A stretch of DNA of 64,000 nt, taken from assembly GCA_963729795.1 (NCBI GenBank), contig CAVSPC010000022.1, forward strand, positions 62,001 to 126,000, read 5' to 3'. The translations under genes were made by a program, and so were the position numbers. Each line of letters begins with the position of its first letter. Position 1 is the first letter of the stretch. A model generated the notes under the pieces. That model was not told where the DNA came from. It searched no databases and worked only from the letters and a program-made list of their open reading frames with translations. Positions 1 through 8,126 of this stretch are shown here, one piece after another. The stretch comes from CAWBBA01 sp963729795. Its GTDB lineage: Bacteria; Desulfobacterota; Desulfomonilia; Desulfomonilales; Desulfomonilaceae.

Positions 1-61
1 CATCTTGCCTGTCCCACTACTTCTATCCGTAATACATTACCGAATTTATGAATCAAAGCAC

Positions 62-253
62 TTAGTATTCAGCGACCCTTTTCAGGCGGTCCTCAATCTC
101 CGCTACTTTCTCCTTAATTGCAACGAGTTCCATTTCAAGATGCTCCGCTTCAGAGACAATGTGAGAACGCACATCTGACATAAAGTGCTCGCATTCTCTT
201 TGAGGGATGACACCTCGCAAAATGTAATAACCAAAATTTATGATACGGTGCAT
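62..253 (-). CDS. small coiled-coil protein, function unknown
   Basis: A 63-residue protein that I do not recognise. The C-terminal half, from about residue 28, is a charged amphipathic helix rich in Glu, Lys and Ile and likely forms a short coiled coil. The N-terminal part is mildly hydrophobic but too short for a confident membrane segment. A GGGGATGA stretch precedes the ATG. It is the last of three closely spaced minus-strand genes (560-715, 271-546, 62-253) that probably form one transcript from the sigma-54 promoter at 822-837. Shared regulation is the only clue to its role. Confidence 0.5.
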   Translation of the reverse strand: MHRIINFGYYILRGVIPQRECEHFMSDVRSHIVSEAEHLEMELVAIKEKVAEIEDRLKRVAEY

Positions 254-270
254 AAGATTTCATCCCCGGT

Positions 271-546
271 TTAGGAGCACTGAGCACGGCCGGCGTCCCT
301 GTTCGTTTTGAGTGCAATTTCTTTGGCCGCTACGAGAACTCCCGCTCCTGCCATGAGGTTGAGTTTTTCGCTCTGTCGTAGGCAATCATTGAATTGTTGG
401 ACATACACATGTTCAGGGCCCAGGAGATCCGTTAAGCAAATAAGGGCTCGTTCTCGCCAATTCCGAAATGCTGTTTCATTAAAATAGGTATCCACCACGC
501 ACCATCCAGCTTCGATGAGATCGTCGATTAGCTTCTCCTTCATCAT
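271..546 (-). CDS. conserved-looking small protein, function unknown
   Basis: A 91-residue soluble protein with no recognised domain. Its composition is normal for a folded helical protein, with Trp/Cys-containing helices, a central segment around LLGPEH, and a Gly/Ala-rich helix near residues 66-75. A strong Shine-Dalgarno sequence (GAGGTGATGG) precedes tandem ATG codons at 546 and 543, and either could be used. It lies 17 bases upstream of the coiled-coil gene and 13 bases downstream of the 560-715 gene, so the three are probably one operon. The function is unknown. Confidence 0.6.
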   Translation of the reverse strand: MMKEKLIDDLIEAGWCVVDTYFNETAFRNWRERALICLTDLLGPEHVYVQQFNDCLRQSEKLNLMAGAGVLVAAKEIALKTNRDAGRAQCS

Positions 547-559
547 CCATCACCTCATA

Positions 560-715
560 TCAAATTCCGTAGTCTCTTTTGTTGATAGTTCGACCCCAAA
601 CACCCCTCTTGTCGTGTTTCCGGACCTCGTCTTCGTGGGAGGCCGGATAGTTCACCCGACTGCGGGGAAATAATTGCCGGATGAACTTAGAAAATCTCGC
701 CCCGAAGCGTCCCAT
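560..715 (-). CDS. small basic protein, function unknown
   Basis: A candidate 51-residue basic protein (many Arg/Lys) that would be the first gene after the sigma-54 promoter at 822-837. I chose the ATG at 715 because GGGGGGGAG stands seven bases upstream. An upstream in-frame ATG at 751 has no such signal. No domain is recognisable. Its position in front of two more convincing small genes is the best support; it could instead be leader RNA. Confidence 0.4.
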   Translation of the reverse strand: MGRFGARFSKFIRQLFPRSRVNYPASHEDEVRKHDKRGVWGRTINKRDYGI

Positions 716-821
716 GGAAACTCCCCCCCAAAATTCAAATATATTTGCCACTCAATTACCGAACTTTGCCGGAACCTGCCTCAGGACCGTACTAATTGGG
801 GCGAGATTTTGAAGATTACAA

Positions 822-837
822 AGCACTTTCCGTGCCA
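822..837 (-). promoter_or_regulatory. sigma-54 (-24/-12) promoter
   Basis: The minus strand reads TGGCACGGAAAGTGCT, an almost exact match to the RpoN consensus TGGCACG-N4-TTGCW, with the invariant GG and GC separated by ten bases. Transcription should start near 810 and run into the small genes at 715-62. A sigma-54 activator gene of the same strand ends 210 bases upstream, so the pairing is coherent. Confidence 0.7.
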
Positions 838-907
838 AAGCACTATTCATTGGCAGACTAGATGTGAAATCAACTGGTTGTCGTGCAAAGGGGAGATTTT
901 CAGAAGA

Positions 908-1040
908 ACCGGAGAGTTCTCTAATTCAAGATTATGTGCGCGAAAATCGGACACACTTCACTGATGTCAGCAATTTCAGCATATTATATGTCCGAGAAAT
1001 CCAGCGGCGCAAAAGGGTGTGCGATAAACCGGACAGTTCT
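908..1040 (-). promoter_or_regulatory. candidate enhancer (upstream activator) sites
   Basis: Two direct copies of ACCGGASAGTTCT (S = G or C) occur at 908-920 and 1028-1040, with a weaker relative (ATCGGACACACTT) at 946-958. They lie about 70-220 bases upstream of the sigma-54 promoter at 822-837, where enhancer sites for a sigma-54 activator are expected. The neighbouring activator (1048-4283) is the obvious candidate ligand. The assignment is inference. Confidence 0.4.
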
Positions 1041-1047
1041 TCAATTA

Positions 1048-3687
1048 TCAGTCTTTGGCTCCGCTCTTCATGTACCGATAGAAGGTGTCGCGAGAAATTC
1101 CAAGCAGGCGTGCGGCATTCTTCCTATTGCCGTTGGATCTTCGCAACGCTTCGCCAGCAAGTGCGTTCCTGAGATCGTCCAGAATCTCGGTACAAGCTTT
1201 GTCGGAGGGGAAACAAATCTTGAATGACCAATCTTCGATTGGTGCTTCCTCAACGCACAGCAATCCCTCGGAAGGTAGACTTATTTCTCGACCCGGGGAT
1301 AGTATCGAAGCCCGCTCCAGAACATTTCGAAGCTCTCTGACATTGCCCGGCCAGCTATATTGTTTGAGCACATTCATCGTTGAGACGCCGACGATTGGGA
1401 TTTCGGGTAGCTGCAACTCGGCTCGGATTTTGGATAGGATCTCCTGAACAAGAAGCGGGATGTCATCGATCCTCTCTCGAAGGGGTGGAACCATTATGGA
1501 CATTACATTGAGCCGATAAAGAAGATCTTTTCTAAAGGTTCCATTTTCGACTTCTTTTTCAAGGTCTTTGTTGGTAGCAGCGATGAGTCTCGCATTTACC
1601 CGAATCTGTCTCTCGCCGCCAACACGAGTGAATTTTCGAGTGTCCAGAAAAGACAGAAGCTTAGACTGCAACGCTAGAGAAAGCTCTCCAATTTCATTTA
1701 GTAGCAATGTGCCGGCGTCAGCCAGCTCCAGAAGCCCCCTTTTCCGACCGACTGCTCCTGTAAAAGCTCCCCGCTCGTGGCCGAACAGCTCCGATTCGGC
1801 CAATGATGGCGTGATGGCCGCACAATTGATTGAGAAAAATGGACCGTCAGCACGGCTGGAACGATTGTGAATGTATCTGGCCAGGTGATCCTTTCCGCTC
1901 CCGCTTTCACCCAACAGCAATACAATGGTATCTCTCTTCGCGGCCAGATTGGCGTTGTTGAGCATTGATTTCATGGCCCTCGACGGGTATTTCTCAATCG
2001 TCTCATGTGGCGGGAATTCCACTCGATGTAAGTCGGTGACATCGCGCGAAATCCCACAGACACCAATGATCTCCCCAGCCGCGTTATGCATTGGAAGCAG
2101 GATAGTGTGAGCTCTGAGATTTACACCTCTGATCGTTACGACATGTTCTGTTTGTACAACTTCGCCTTTCAGGACACGCTTGTCTGCGTCCGCCGTACAA
2201 GCTGCTTGTTCCCGAGTCATTAGGTCACGGGGGGTGCGCCCGATCAGTTCGGACGCTGGAAGGCCAAAGATTTTTTCCATGGCGGGATTCACATGGGTAT
2301 ATTTCAGATTCCGGTCTCTGATGTAAATGCAATCACGAGCGCTTTCGAAAATCGTTCTGAAACGTTCCTCGCTTTGACGAAGTTGGTCTTCCGTAAGCTT
2401 TTGTTCCGTGATGTCGCGAGCGAATACAACAAGTCTCTCCACACTGGCGTCGGCCCCGAAGACAGGATACACGTGTTGGTCAAGAATCATCTCTCCCTGC
2501 ACGTCCTCGAATCTTGACGGCCTACGCGATTGAATTACCGACTCGTATTCAGCCCTTCTATTTTCAGTACCGAGGGCCAGCAGATCGTATATTGAGCGCC
2601 CTGTAAGTTGCTCCGCTGTCTCGCCGAGTCGTTCTGCAGCGGTTTTGTTCATTGAAATGACAAGTCCATCTGTGTCCAACAGGATCAGAGACTCGGTGAT
2701 GGCATTGAAAATGGCTTCCAGTGTTTCCCTGGCTGCTCGAATCACTTGTTCGTCGCGCCTGCGGCGTGTAGTGTCCCAGAAAGTCGCCACCGCTCCAATT
2801 ACCTGTGATCCATCCTTGATGGGGCTGACAGCGAATTCAGCGGTAAGACTCGTTCCATCCTTCTTCCATAAAACCTCGTCCGTGGAGTGATAGGCAATAC
2901 CATTCTTTAGGGCCGTAAAGATAGGACACTCTTCTTCAGGATACGGGCTGCCGTCGAGCTTGAAGTGATGCCAAACTGCGTGAGTCTTTTTCCCGATAAG
3001 TTCTCTGACCTCATACCCAAGGAGGCGCGCTGCTGCAGGATTCACAAATGTGTGGTTTCCTTCTGCATCCAGACCAAAAATTCCCTCCCAGGCCGAGCTC
3101 AGGATCAGTTCTAACTGGTGGCGGAGGCGTGCAACCTCTTCTTCTTTTCTTTTTCTTTCACTTATATCGGTTATGACCGCGCAGCTCCCAATGAACTCTC
3201 CTTGAAAATCAAAAAGAGGTCTGGGGGACATGATTGTGGCTACGCTACTCCCATTTTTCCCGGTCCAGGTGACCTCGTATGACGTATCATTAAGCATTTT
3301 CGGCAGATGATCCACTGTCTGATCGAAGGCGTCGAAGAAATCGTTCGCAGAACGTCCAATAAGCTCTTCCTGCGAACACTGGAGCATTTCGCAAAGCTTT
3401 TGGTTTGCGTAAGTGATGATGCCGTTTACGTCTTGAATACCAAACCCTTCGTTCATGGTTTCAATAAGCGTCCTGTAGCGCTCTTCACTTTCGCGAAGCG
3501 CATTTTCAGCACACCGTTGTGCCGTAACGTCACGGACCACAGACAAACTGATCTCTCCCCAGATCGGATCATCCACGACCACGGAGTCAAGTAGCACGTC
3601 CATGATGGTGCCATTTTTTCTTATGTATTGGTAAAACAGGTCGGTAACCTTTCGCTCAGCCCAAAATCTCGCCAGGACTTCCCACAT
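1048..3687 (-). CDS. PAS-domain sigma-54-dependent transcriptional activator (main part of a frameshifted gene)
   Basis: Enhancer-binding protein of the NtrC type. It carries a series of PAS/PAC sensor domains over about residues 1-570, each opening with an ESEERYRTL- or ESEERFRTI-like helix. Then comes an AAA+ sigma-54 interaction domain with Walker A GESGSGKD, the GAFTGA loop, and an arginine-rich sensor region (PPLRERIDDIP). A Fis-type helix-turn-helix closes the protein (GNRKNAARLLGISRDTFYRY). The first codons of this frame are not a true start: its N-terminus completes a PAS domain that begins in another frame in 3621-4283. Two single-base insertions, near 3810 and 3695, separate it from the receiver part. 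Its likely target is the sigma-54 promoter at 822-837. Confidence 0.85.
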   Translation of the reverse strand: MWEVLARFWAERKVTDLFYQYIRKNGTIMDVLLDSVVVDDPIWGEISLSVVRDVTAQRCAENALRESEERYRTLIETMNEGFGIQDVNGIITYANQKLCEMLQCSQEELIGRSANDFFDAFDQTVDHLPKMLNDTSYEVTWTGKNGSSVATIMSPRPLFDFQGEFIGSCAVITDISERKRKEEEVARLRHQLELILSSAWEGIFGLDAEGNHTFVNPAAARLLGYEVRELIGKKTHAVWHHFKLDGSPYPEEECPIFTALKNGIAYHSTDEVLWKKDGTSLTAEFAVSPIKDGSQVIGAVATFWDTTRRRRDEQVIRAARETLEAIFNAITESLILLDTDGLVISMNKTAAERLGETAEQLTGRSIYDLLALGTENRRAEYESVIQSRRPSRFEDVQGEMILDQHVYPVFGADASVERLVVFARDITEQKLTEDQLRQSEERFRTIFESARDCIYIRDRNLKYTHVNPAMEKIFGLPASELIGRTPRDLMTREQAACTADADKRVLKGEVVQTEHVVTIRGVNLRAHTILLPMHNAAGEIIGVCGISRDVTDLHRVEFPPHETIEKYPSRAMKSMLNNANLAAKRDTIVLLLGESGSGKDHLARYIHNRSSRADGPFFSINCAAITPSLAESELFGHERGAFTGAVGRKRGLLELADAGTLLLNEIGELSLALQSKLLSFLDTRKFTRVGGERQIRVNARLIAATNKDLEKEVENGTFRKDLLYRLNVMSIMVPPLRERIDDIPLLVQEILSKIRAELQLPEIPIVGVSTMNVLKQYSWPGNVRELRNVLERASILSPGREISLPSEGLLCVEEAPIEDWSFKICFPSDKACTEILDDLRNALAGEALRRSNGNRKNAARLLGISRDTFYRYMKSGAKD

Positions 3688-4283
3688 GACGGTGCCCCGA
3701 TTCCGGAGTCATCAGAAAGTCGATCTCGCGTCCTATGACCTCCTCTTGCTCGTACCCGATTTCCTTCAGCCACTTGGAGTTGACATGCCGGATAACTCCA
3801 TCTCTCGTCGATGGAATGCATCATCACCGGAGCATTTTCGTAGATCTGGCGAAAGCGGAACTCGCTCTCGTGCAGGGCCTCGTCTGCCCGCTTCCGCTCT
3901 CGACGGTTCTGTGCCTCGCGTAATTCTCGCTGAACCGCAGGAACCAGCCTTGTCAAGTTATCTTTCATCACGTAATCGTGAGCACCCGCCTTCATGGCTT
4001 CCACTGCGGTCTCTTCGCCGATTTTGCCGGATACTAATATAAACGGCATATCCAGACCATGGTCTTTGACGAGCTTCAAAGCGGCATTTCCGCTAAAACG
4101 AGGCATCTTGAAGTCTGCGAGAACGAGGTCCCACGTATCCCGGGCCAAAGCATGGCCCGTTTCTTCCGCTGTCTGCACGCGTTTGTAAGCCACTTTATAA
4201 CCAGTACATTCCAACTCGTTAACCATTAGAAGAGCGTCATCTTCCGAATCTTCGACAATCAGTACCCGTAGGCAGTTAGGCAT
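3621..4283 (-). CDS. response-regulator receiver plus PAS start (N-terminal part of the frameshifted activator)
   Basis: Residues 1-120 form a CheY-like receiver domain: an acidic pair after VLIVEDSEDD, the phospho-acceptor Asp in LVLADFKMP, and a Lys in the HDYVMKDN region. A linker and the start of a PAS domain follow (ENAPVMMHSIDE). After that the reading frame turns to nonsense. One base skipped near 3810 and another near 3695 restores a continuous PAS domain into the 1048-3687 frame. The intended product is therefore a receiver-PAS(n)-AAA-HTH protein of about 1,080 residues. The ATG at 4283 has AGGAG eight bases upstream. Confidence 0.75.
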   Translation of the reverse strand: MPNCLRVLIVEDSEDDALLMVNELECTGYKVAYKRVQTAEETGHALARDTWDLVLADFKMPRFSGNAALKLVKDHGLDMPFILVSGKIGEETAVEAMKAGAHDYVMKDNLTRLVPAVQRELREAQNRRERKRADEALHESEFRFRQIYENAPVMMHSIDERWSYPACQLQVAEGNRVRARGGHRTRDRLSDDSGIGAPSCGKSWRDFGLSERLPTCFTNT

Positions 4284-4695
4284 CGGAGGTCTCCTGGTAC
4301 CCGATTGAAGTCGTCCCCTCCGAGAAGGGCCGCGCATTAAAGGAGAAACTTGTTACTGAATTTTCTATTATAGTTCTCGAAAGAATTGTCGTCATACGTG
4401 ATGAGATTTGGTACCCAACATAGACTGGTAGGACAGTCCCGCGAGGCGCGGGATAGCCTGTCCATTGGGACTGGCGGGCGACGTCGCGTTCCGCGCGAGG
4501 CGGCGCCACCAATCATTTTCTTTTTTTGCACGATTAGTTTCGAGCATCCCAATAACCAGGTTCACCGGTCTTTGATTCAAGAAAGTGAGAGAAGACTCGG
4601 GATTCCCGAATTGTAGGCACGGTCTATCAGCCATAGGCGACAAATTAGCCCGGCGAACCGCTGAGTTTCCCTTTTTCTTGAAGGGGGACAAGGGG

Positions 4696-4924
4696 CATCG
4701 GTGTTAAAATAGGCTCCAAGTCCTCCTCGTCCCGGAGGGACGGCACGATAGTAGCCCGACGATTTATCTCCGGGAATGAACGGCCAAGAGATCCTTCTTC
4801 GTCCCCGGGGACGAAGAACTGAATCATTGCTCATCGGTCACCCGGCAATGAATTGCCGGGCTACTATCATTGAGCCCCTCTGGGGCTCACAAAATCGGAG
4901 TGCCTTCTTATTCTACCGCCTATG
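4696..4924. mobile_element. old MITE of the IS4-type family (229 bp)
   Basis: The left end CATCGGTGTTAAAATAGG and right end CTTATTCTACCGCCTATG match the perfect 18-bp ends of the IS at 13394-14686 with three and two changes. The flanks GGGACAAGGGG (4685-4695) and GGGGCAATGGG (4925-4935) agree at 9 of 11 positions, as a decayed 11-bp target duplication would. Inside is a long inverted pair, GATAGTAGCCCG at 4747-4758 and its complement at 4857-4868, and no gene. Confidence 0.55.
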
Positions 4925-4967
4925 GGGGCAATGGGGATTTGCTCCTAGTGATTGAAAATCCCCTTAA

Positions 4968-4990
4968 GTCCCCCTTTTCTAAAGGGGGAC
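4968..4990. repeat. dispersed CCCCCTTTT/AAAGGGGG palindrome
   Basis: A palindrome with a GTCCCCCTTT arm, a short TCT centre and the complementary arm. Related copies lie at 55751-55796, 59515-59536 and 59565-59600, three of them in or beside mobile-element remnants. The rest of the gap 4338-5045 shows no gene. Confidence 0.6.
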
Positions 4991-5045
4991 TTTGATGGCC
5001 TATCGGCCGTTCAAAGTGCCCGCGACTGCTCCCAAAGGCTGCAAT

Positions 5046-5170
5046 TTAGTCTAAGGGAGGGGGTTCATTCCAAACCAACCAGTATAGACCCAAGTTCTTA
5101 ACGGCTTCGACGAACCGGCTGAATTCCACGGGCTTACGCACGTAGGAGTTGGCCCCCAGAGCGTAGGACT
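5046..5170 (-). pseudogene. displaced C-terminal end of the response regulator
   Basis: This frame encodes LQSYALGANSYVRKPVEF and about 22 more residues, the last part of a receiver domain. It holds the conserved Lys-Pro pair and the final helix. It belongs to the gene at 5134-5487 and is separated from it by one extra base near 5180. Confidence 0.65.
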
Positions 5171-5487
5171 GTAAGCCGATCCTCCTCTTCTTTCGAGGAA
5201 GTGAGCACAACCACAGGGAGGAGCTTGGTACGGTCATCCGCACGCAGTCGTCGCAAAACTTCCAGTCCGCCTACCTTGGGGAGCTTTAGGTCCAGCAGCA
5301 CCACAACAGGAATTTCCGGCATTTTATTACCGGCATGTCGACCGGTAGCGAAAAGGTAATCCAGTGCTTCCGCTCCATCGCGCACCACAACTACTGGATT
5401 TCCTATGCGGTTTTCCTCCAGCGCAATCTTGATCAACTCTTCGTCATCCGGATTATCTTCAACTAAGAGCAAGCTTCTCTGGTCCAA
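5134..5487 (-). CDS. single-domain response regulator (Rcp1-like), frameshifted near its end
   Basis: A stand-alone receiver domain. Acidic residues sit in LLLVEDNPDDEE, the phospho-acceptor Asp in VVLLDLKLPKVGG, and the conserved Thr/Ser in VVVLTSSKEEED. The loop and length are typical of Rcp1-type regulators paired with phytochrome-like kinases. The start is TTG at 5487 with GGAGG six bases upstream, directly after the kinase stop codon, so the two are translationally linked. After about residue 92 the frame is lost; skipping one base near 5180 restores the normal ending at 5046. Either the gene is inactivated or the sequence has an error. Confidence 0.8.
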   Translation of the reverse strand: MDQRSLLLVEDNPDDEELIKIALEENRIGNPVVVVRDGAEALDYLFATGRHAGNKMPEIPVVVLLDLKLPKVGGLEVLRRLRADDRTKLLPVVVLTSSKEEEDRLTVLRSGGQLLRA

Positions 5488-5489
5488 AG

Positions 5490-6662
5490 CTAACCTCCAT
5501 TAGGAAATTTGAAATAGAACGTTGCACCTTGTCCCACGGCTCCCTCAGCCCATACACTTGCGCCATGCCGATGAAGCACGCGCTGCACAATCGCCAAGCC
5601 GATGCCGGTGCCGGGAAACTCGGACATGGAGTGCAGCCGCTGAAAGGCACCGAATAGTTGGTCCCCATACGCCATATCGAACCCGGCGCCGTTATCACTC
5701 ACGAAGAAAACCTGGTCGCTGTCAAGACATTTTACACCAAATTCGATCCGAGGCTTAGGAGTAAGTGAGGTAAATTTCCATGCATTGCCCAAAAGGTTCT
5801 CCAGGGCGGAACGAAGAAGGCGCTCATCTCCCACGACTGCCAAGTCCTTGGCGACTATAAACTCGACCGACCGATCAGGCTGGCTCTCTTTGAGGTCTAC
5901 CTCAATTTCGCGTGCGAGTTCGCTCAAATCCACCCTGTCGTGCCGCATGTCGGTGCGCGTCAGGCGCGACAACTTCAGAAGGTCGTCAATCAACTGTCCC
6001 ATTCGCTGGGCCCCGGAGCGGACTCGTTGCAAGTAATCCTGCCCCGTCTCATCCAGCATTGCGTTGTAGCGATCCAAAACAATACGACTGAAGCCATCCA
6101 CTGCCCGCAAGGGTGCTCTGAGGTCGTGCGAAACAGAGTAAGCAAATGCTTCGAGTTCTTTGTTTGCCGCTTCGAGTTGCACGGTTCGTTTTTGAACTCT
6201 TTGTTCCAGTTCAGCATTTAGTTGCTGTATGGTTTGGACCAGCCGCACGTTGGCCACGGAGATAGCGGCGCGGTCGGCTACGTATTGGAGGAAAGACGCA
6301 TCGTCGGCCGTGTACGGGTTCCCGGCGCGCTCACGAATCAAAGCCAGGGTTCCGATAATCTGATCGTCTGCCCGCATTGCTACGATCACCAAACTCCGGC
6401 ATTGAAGGCGTTCCAAATTAACCGAAGAAGTTAGTTCGTCATGCGCTGAGGGTATCACCATGGGCTTTCGCGTGTCGACAACTCGTTGCAACAACTCTTG
6501 CTCAGGACTTTCCGAGGATGAAAACAGGTCGCGAATGAAACTCAGCCGTGCCGGATCGGAGTGGCAAACCACTGGAGCCGAGGGAGAGTCTCCGTCCACG
6601 GTTAATAAGTTTATCACGCAGATGTCACCGGACCAGTCCGTGATGTATTTCGCACGTTGCGG
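5490..6662 (-). CDS. histidine kinase, C-terminal part (GAF, HisKA, HATPase), frameshifted from 6625-7845
   Basis: After an initial GAF-like region (AKYITDWSGDICVINLLT onward) comes a coiled linker, then the phospho-acceptor helix with the H-box SVSHDLRAPLRAVDGFS. A HATPase_c domain follows, with the N-box (LENLLGNAWKFT), the G1 box (DNGAGFDM) and the G2 box (GTGIGLAIVQRVL). This is the phytochrome-like kinase class that pairs with Rcp1-type receivers, and such a receiver follows directly. The sequence above about 6662 in this frame is not coding. The true N-terminus is in 6625-7845, one base out of frame. Confidence 0.8.
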   Translation of the reverse strand, partial: PQRAKYITDWSGDICVINLLTVDGDSPSAPVVCHSDPARLSFIRDLFSSSESPEQELLQRVVDTRKPMVIPSAHDELTSSVNLERLQCRSLVIVAMRADDQIIGTLALIRERAGNPYTADDASFLQYVADRAAISVANVRLVQTIQQLNAELEQRVQKRTVQLEAANKELEAFAYSVSHDLRAPLRAVDGFSRIVLDRYNAMLDETGQDYLQRVRSGAQRMGQLIDDLLKLSRLTRTDMRHDRVDLSELAREIEVDLKESQPDRSVEFIVAKDLAVVGDERLLRSALENLLGNAWKFTSLTPKPRIEFGVKCLDSDQVFFVSDNGAGFDMAYGDQLFGAFQRLHSMSEFPGTGIGLAIVQRVLHRHGASVWAEGAVGQGATFYFKFPNGG

Positions 6663-7845
6663 ACAAAGCAGCCCCGTAATCCAGACCTGCTTTGATGAAT
6701 TCCTCGGAAATATTTGCCAGCAGGTGGGCGCGCGCTGCATTCGCACGAATTTCTTCCTCAGCCAGCTTGCGCTCTTCTTCCCGGCGCTGCAAGGCATCCG
6801 CCATTTCATCGAACGCGACAGACAGTTGGACTATCTCACCACCACCATGTGAGATTCCGGTACGAGCAGAGAGGTCACCGGATGCTAATCGTTTCGTCGT
6901 GTTTACCAGGCTTGTCACGCCTCGCATTATGAACACGTGACCAAAAAAGAGTGCCGCGCCCAGGCCCAGCAACGTCACGATTCCAAGTCCGATCAGATTG
7001 CTGGCCAACATACGGTTCGCAGGGCCGTACGCCAGCGACTGGAGAATACCCACGTAAACGAAACCGGCTTGCTGCCCGGACATGAGGGGCTTGAAACCAT
7101 AAAGGCGCGGAATCCTTTCCATGCCAATGCCTTCGAATACGCCTTCCTTTCCAACAAGCACCTGCTTGACAATTTCGGCCTCCGGAACCTTACGGCCGAC
7201 CCACTGCTCGGGATTCGGCCAACGAGCAAGCACAGTGCCGTCCGCGTCGATAATGTTAAGCACGGAACCTGCGGGAAGTCTTGCGGTGGAGACGCCCTTA
7301 ACAAGCCAAGACAGATCCAGCGTTGCCACCACGACGGCCTTGACCTGACCTGCCCCGTCAAGCGACGGATATGCAAAACCTACAGACGGCCTGCCCGTCA
7401 GCCGGCCAATTAGAAAACCACTGATCGCCAACTCGCGCGTTTTGACGGCTCGCCGAAAATAGTCTCTGTCTGACAGGTCTATTGGGCTATGATCCGACTG
7501 GCTGGCACAAATCAGCCGACCGTTCGGGTGAGCTACCATAACTGCTTGGCAGAATGGGAGGATTTTTTTCAGACTCGCCAGCGTGCGGGAGCAGGTCTCG
7601 GGATCACTATCCACGACGGACGGGGACTGGGCCAGAGCGTCCACCAGTTCACGCGTCATTTGAATCACTTGACCCGTTTCCATCGAAACGAGGTCGGCAA
7701 GGTTCAGAGCCTGTTCCTGGGCGCGAATTCGGGCCAGGCGCCGCTGTTCATACCCCGAATATAGAATGTGGCCAATAGATGGCACAACTGCGAGCAATAC
7801 CAGGAGAACCAGCCGGTACCGCAGACTTTTGGGAAAGATCGACAT
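6625..7845 (-). CDS. histidine kinase, N-terminal sensor part (extracytoplasmic dCACHE-like, HAMP, start of GAF)
   Basis: A membrane helix at about residues 10-30 is followed by a double-CACHE-like periplasmic sensor (motifs SDRDYFRRAVKT and GRPSVGFAYPSLDG). A second membrane helix lies around residues 280-305, then a HAMP domain (TTKRLASGDLSARTG) and a coiled coil into a GAF domain. The frame closes shortly after ALSAT. Dropping one base near 6665 continues it as AKYITDWSGD in the 5490-6662 frame, giving a complete kinase of about 785 residues. The ATG at 7845 follows GGGGGAAA. The ligand is not predictable; dCACHE sensors commonly bind small organic acids or amines. Confidence 0.8.
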   Translation of the reverse strand: MSIFPKSLRYRLVLLVLLAVVPSIGHILYSGYEQRRLARIRAQEQALNLADLVSMETGQVIQMTRELVDALAQSPSVVDSDPETCSRTLASLKKILPFCQAVMVAHPNGRLICASQSDHSPIDLSDRDYFRRAVKTRELAISGFLIGRLTGRPSVGFAYPSLDGAGQVKAVVVATLDLSWLVKGVSTARLPAGSVLNIIDADGTVLARWPNPEQWVGRKVPEAEIVKQVLVGKEGVFEGIGMERIPRLYGFKPLMSGQQAGFVYVGILQSLAYGPANRMLASNLIGLGIVTLLGLGAALFFGHVFIMRGVTSLVNTTKRLASGDLSARTGISHGGGEIVQLSVAFDEMADALQRREEERKLAEEEIRANAARAHLLANISEEFIKAGLDYGAALSATCEIHHGLVR

Positions 7846-7968
7846 CGGTTTCCCCCAATTACCAAGTGGGAAAATTCTCAGGCCTCAGGATCTTGTTAAG
7901 AATTTCTGTAGGGGCACCTATCTCATGAAAGAAAAAAATTACATCCATTTCGGTATGCTGCATCCAGA

Positions 7969-8109
7969 TTAGCTCTTTTGGCCGATTTTGGATGAAACGC
8001 AGCCGTCAACGCAGTTCTCCACAACATCACCCGTCAAAAACTTGCCGTCATCTGCAATAGCCGTCACATTAGCAAATCGAGAGGGGCTTGCCAACAAATC
8101 TCTATGCAA
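7969..8109 (-). pseudogene. small ORF or gene remnant downstream of the exchanger
   Basis: A 46-codon frame from TTG at 8109 reads like a real folded protein (RFANVTAIADDGKFLTGDVV, then NCVDGCV with two Cys four apart). It has no good ribosome binding site and follows a stop codon only a few codons further up. It starts 18 bases after the exchanger stop codon on the same strand. It may be a small downstream gene or the surviving tail of a deleted gene. No family is recognised. Confidence 0.3.
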
Positions 8110-8126
8110 ATCAGGGAGCCATCATT

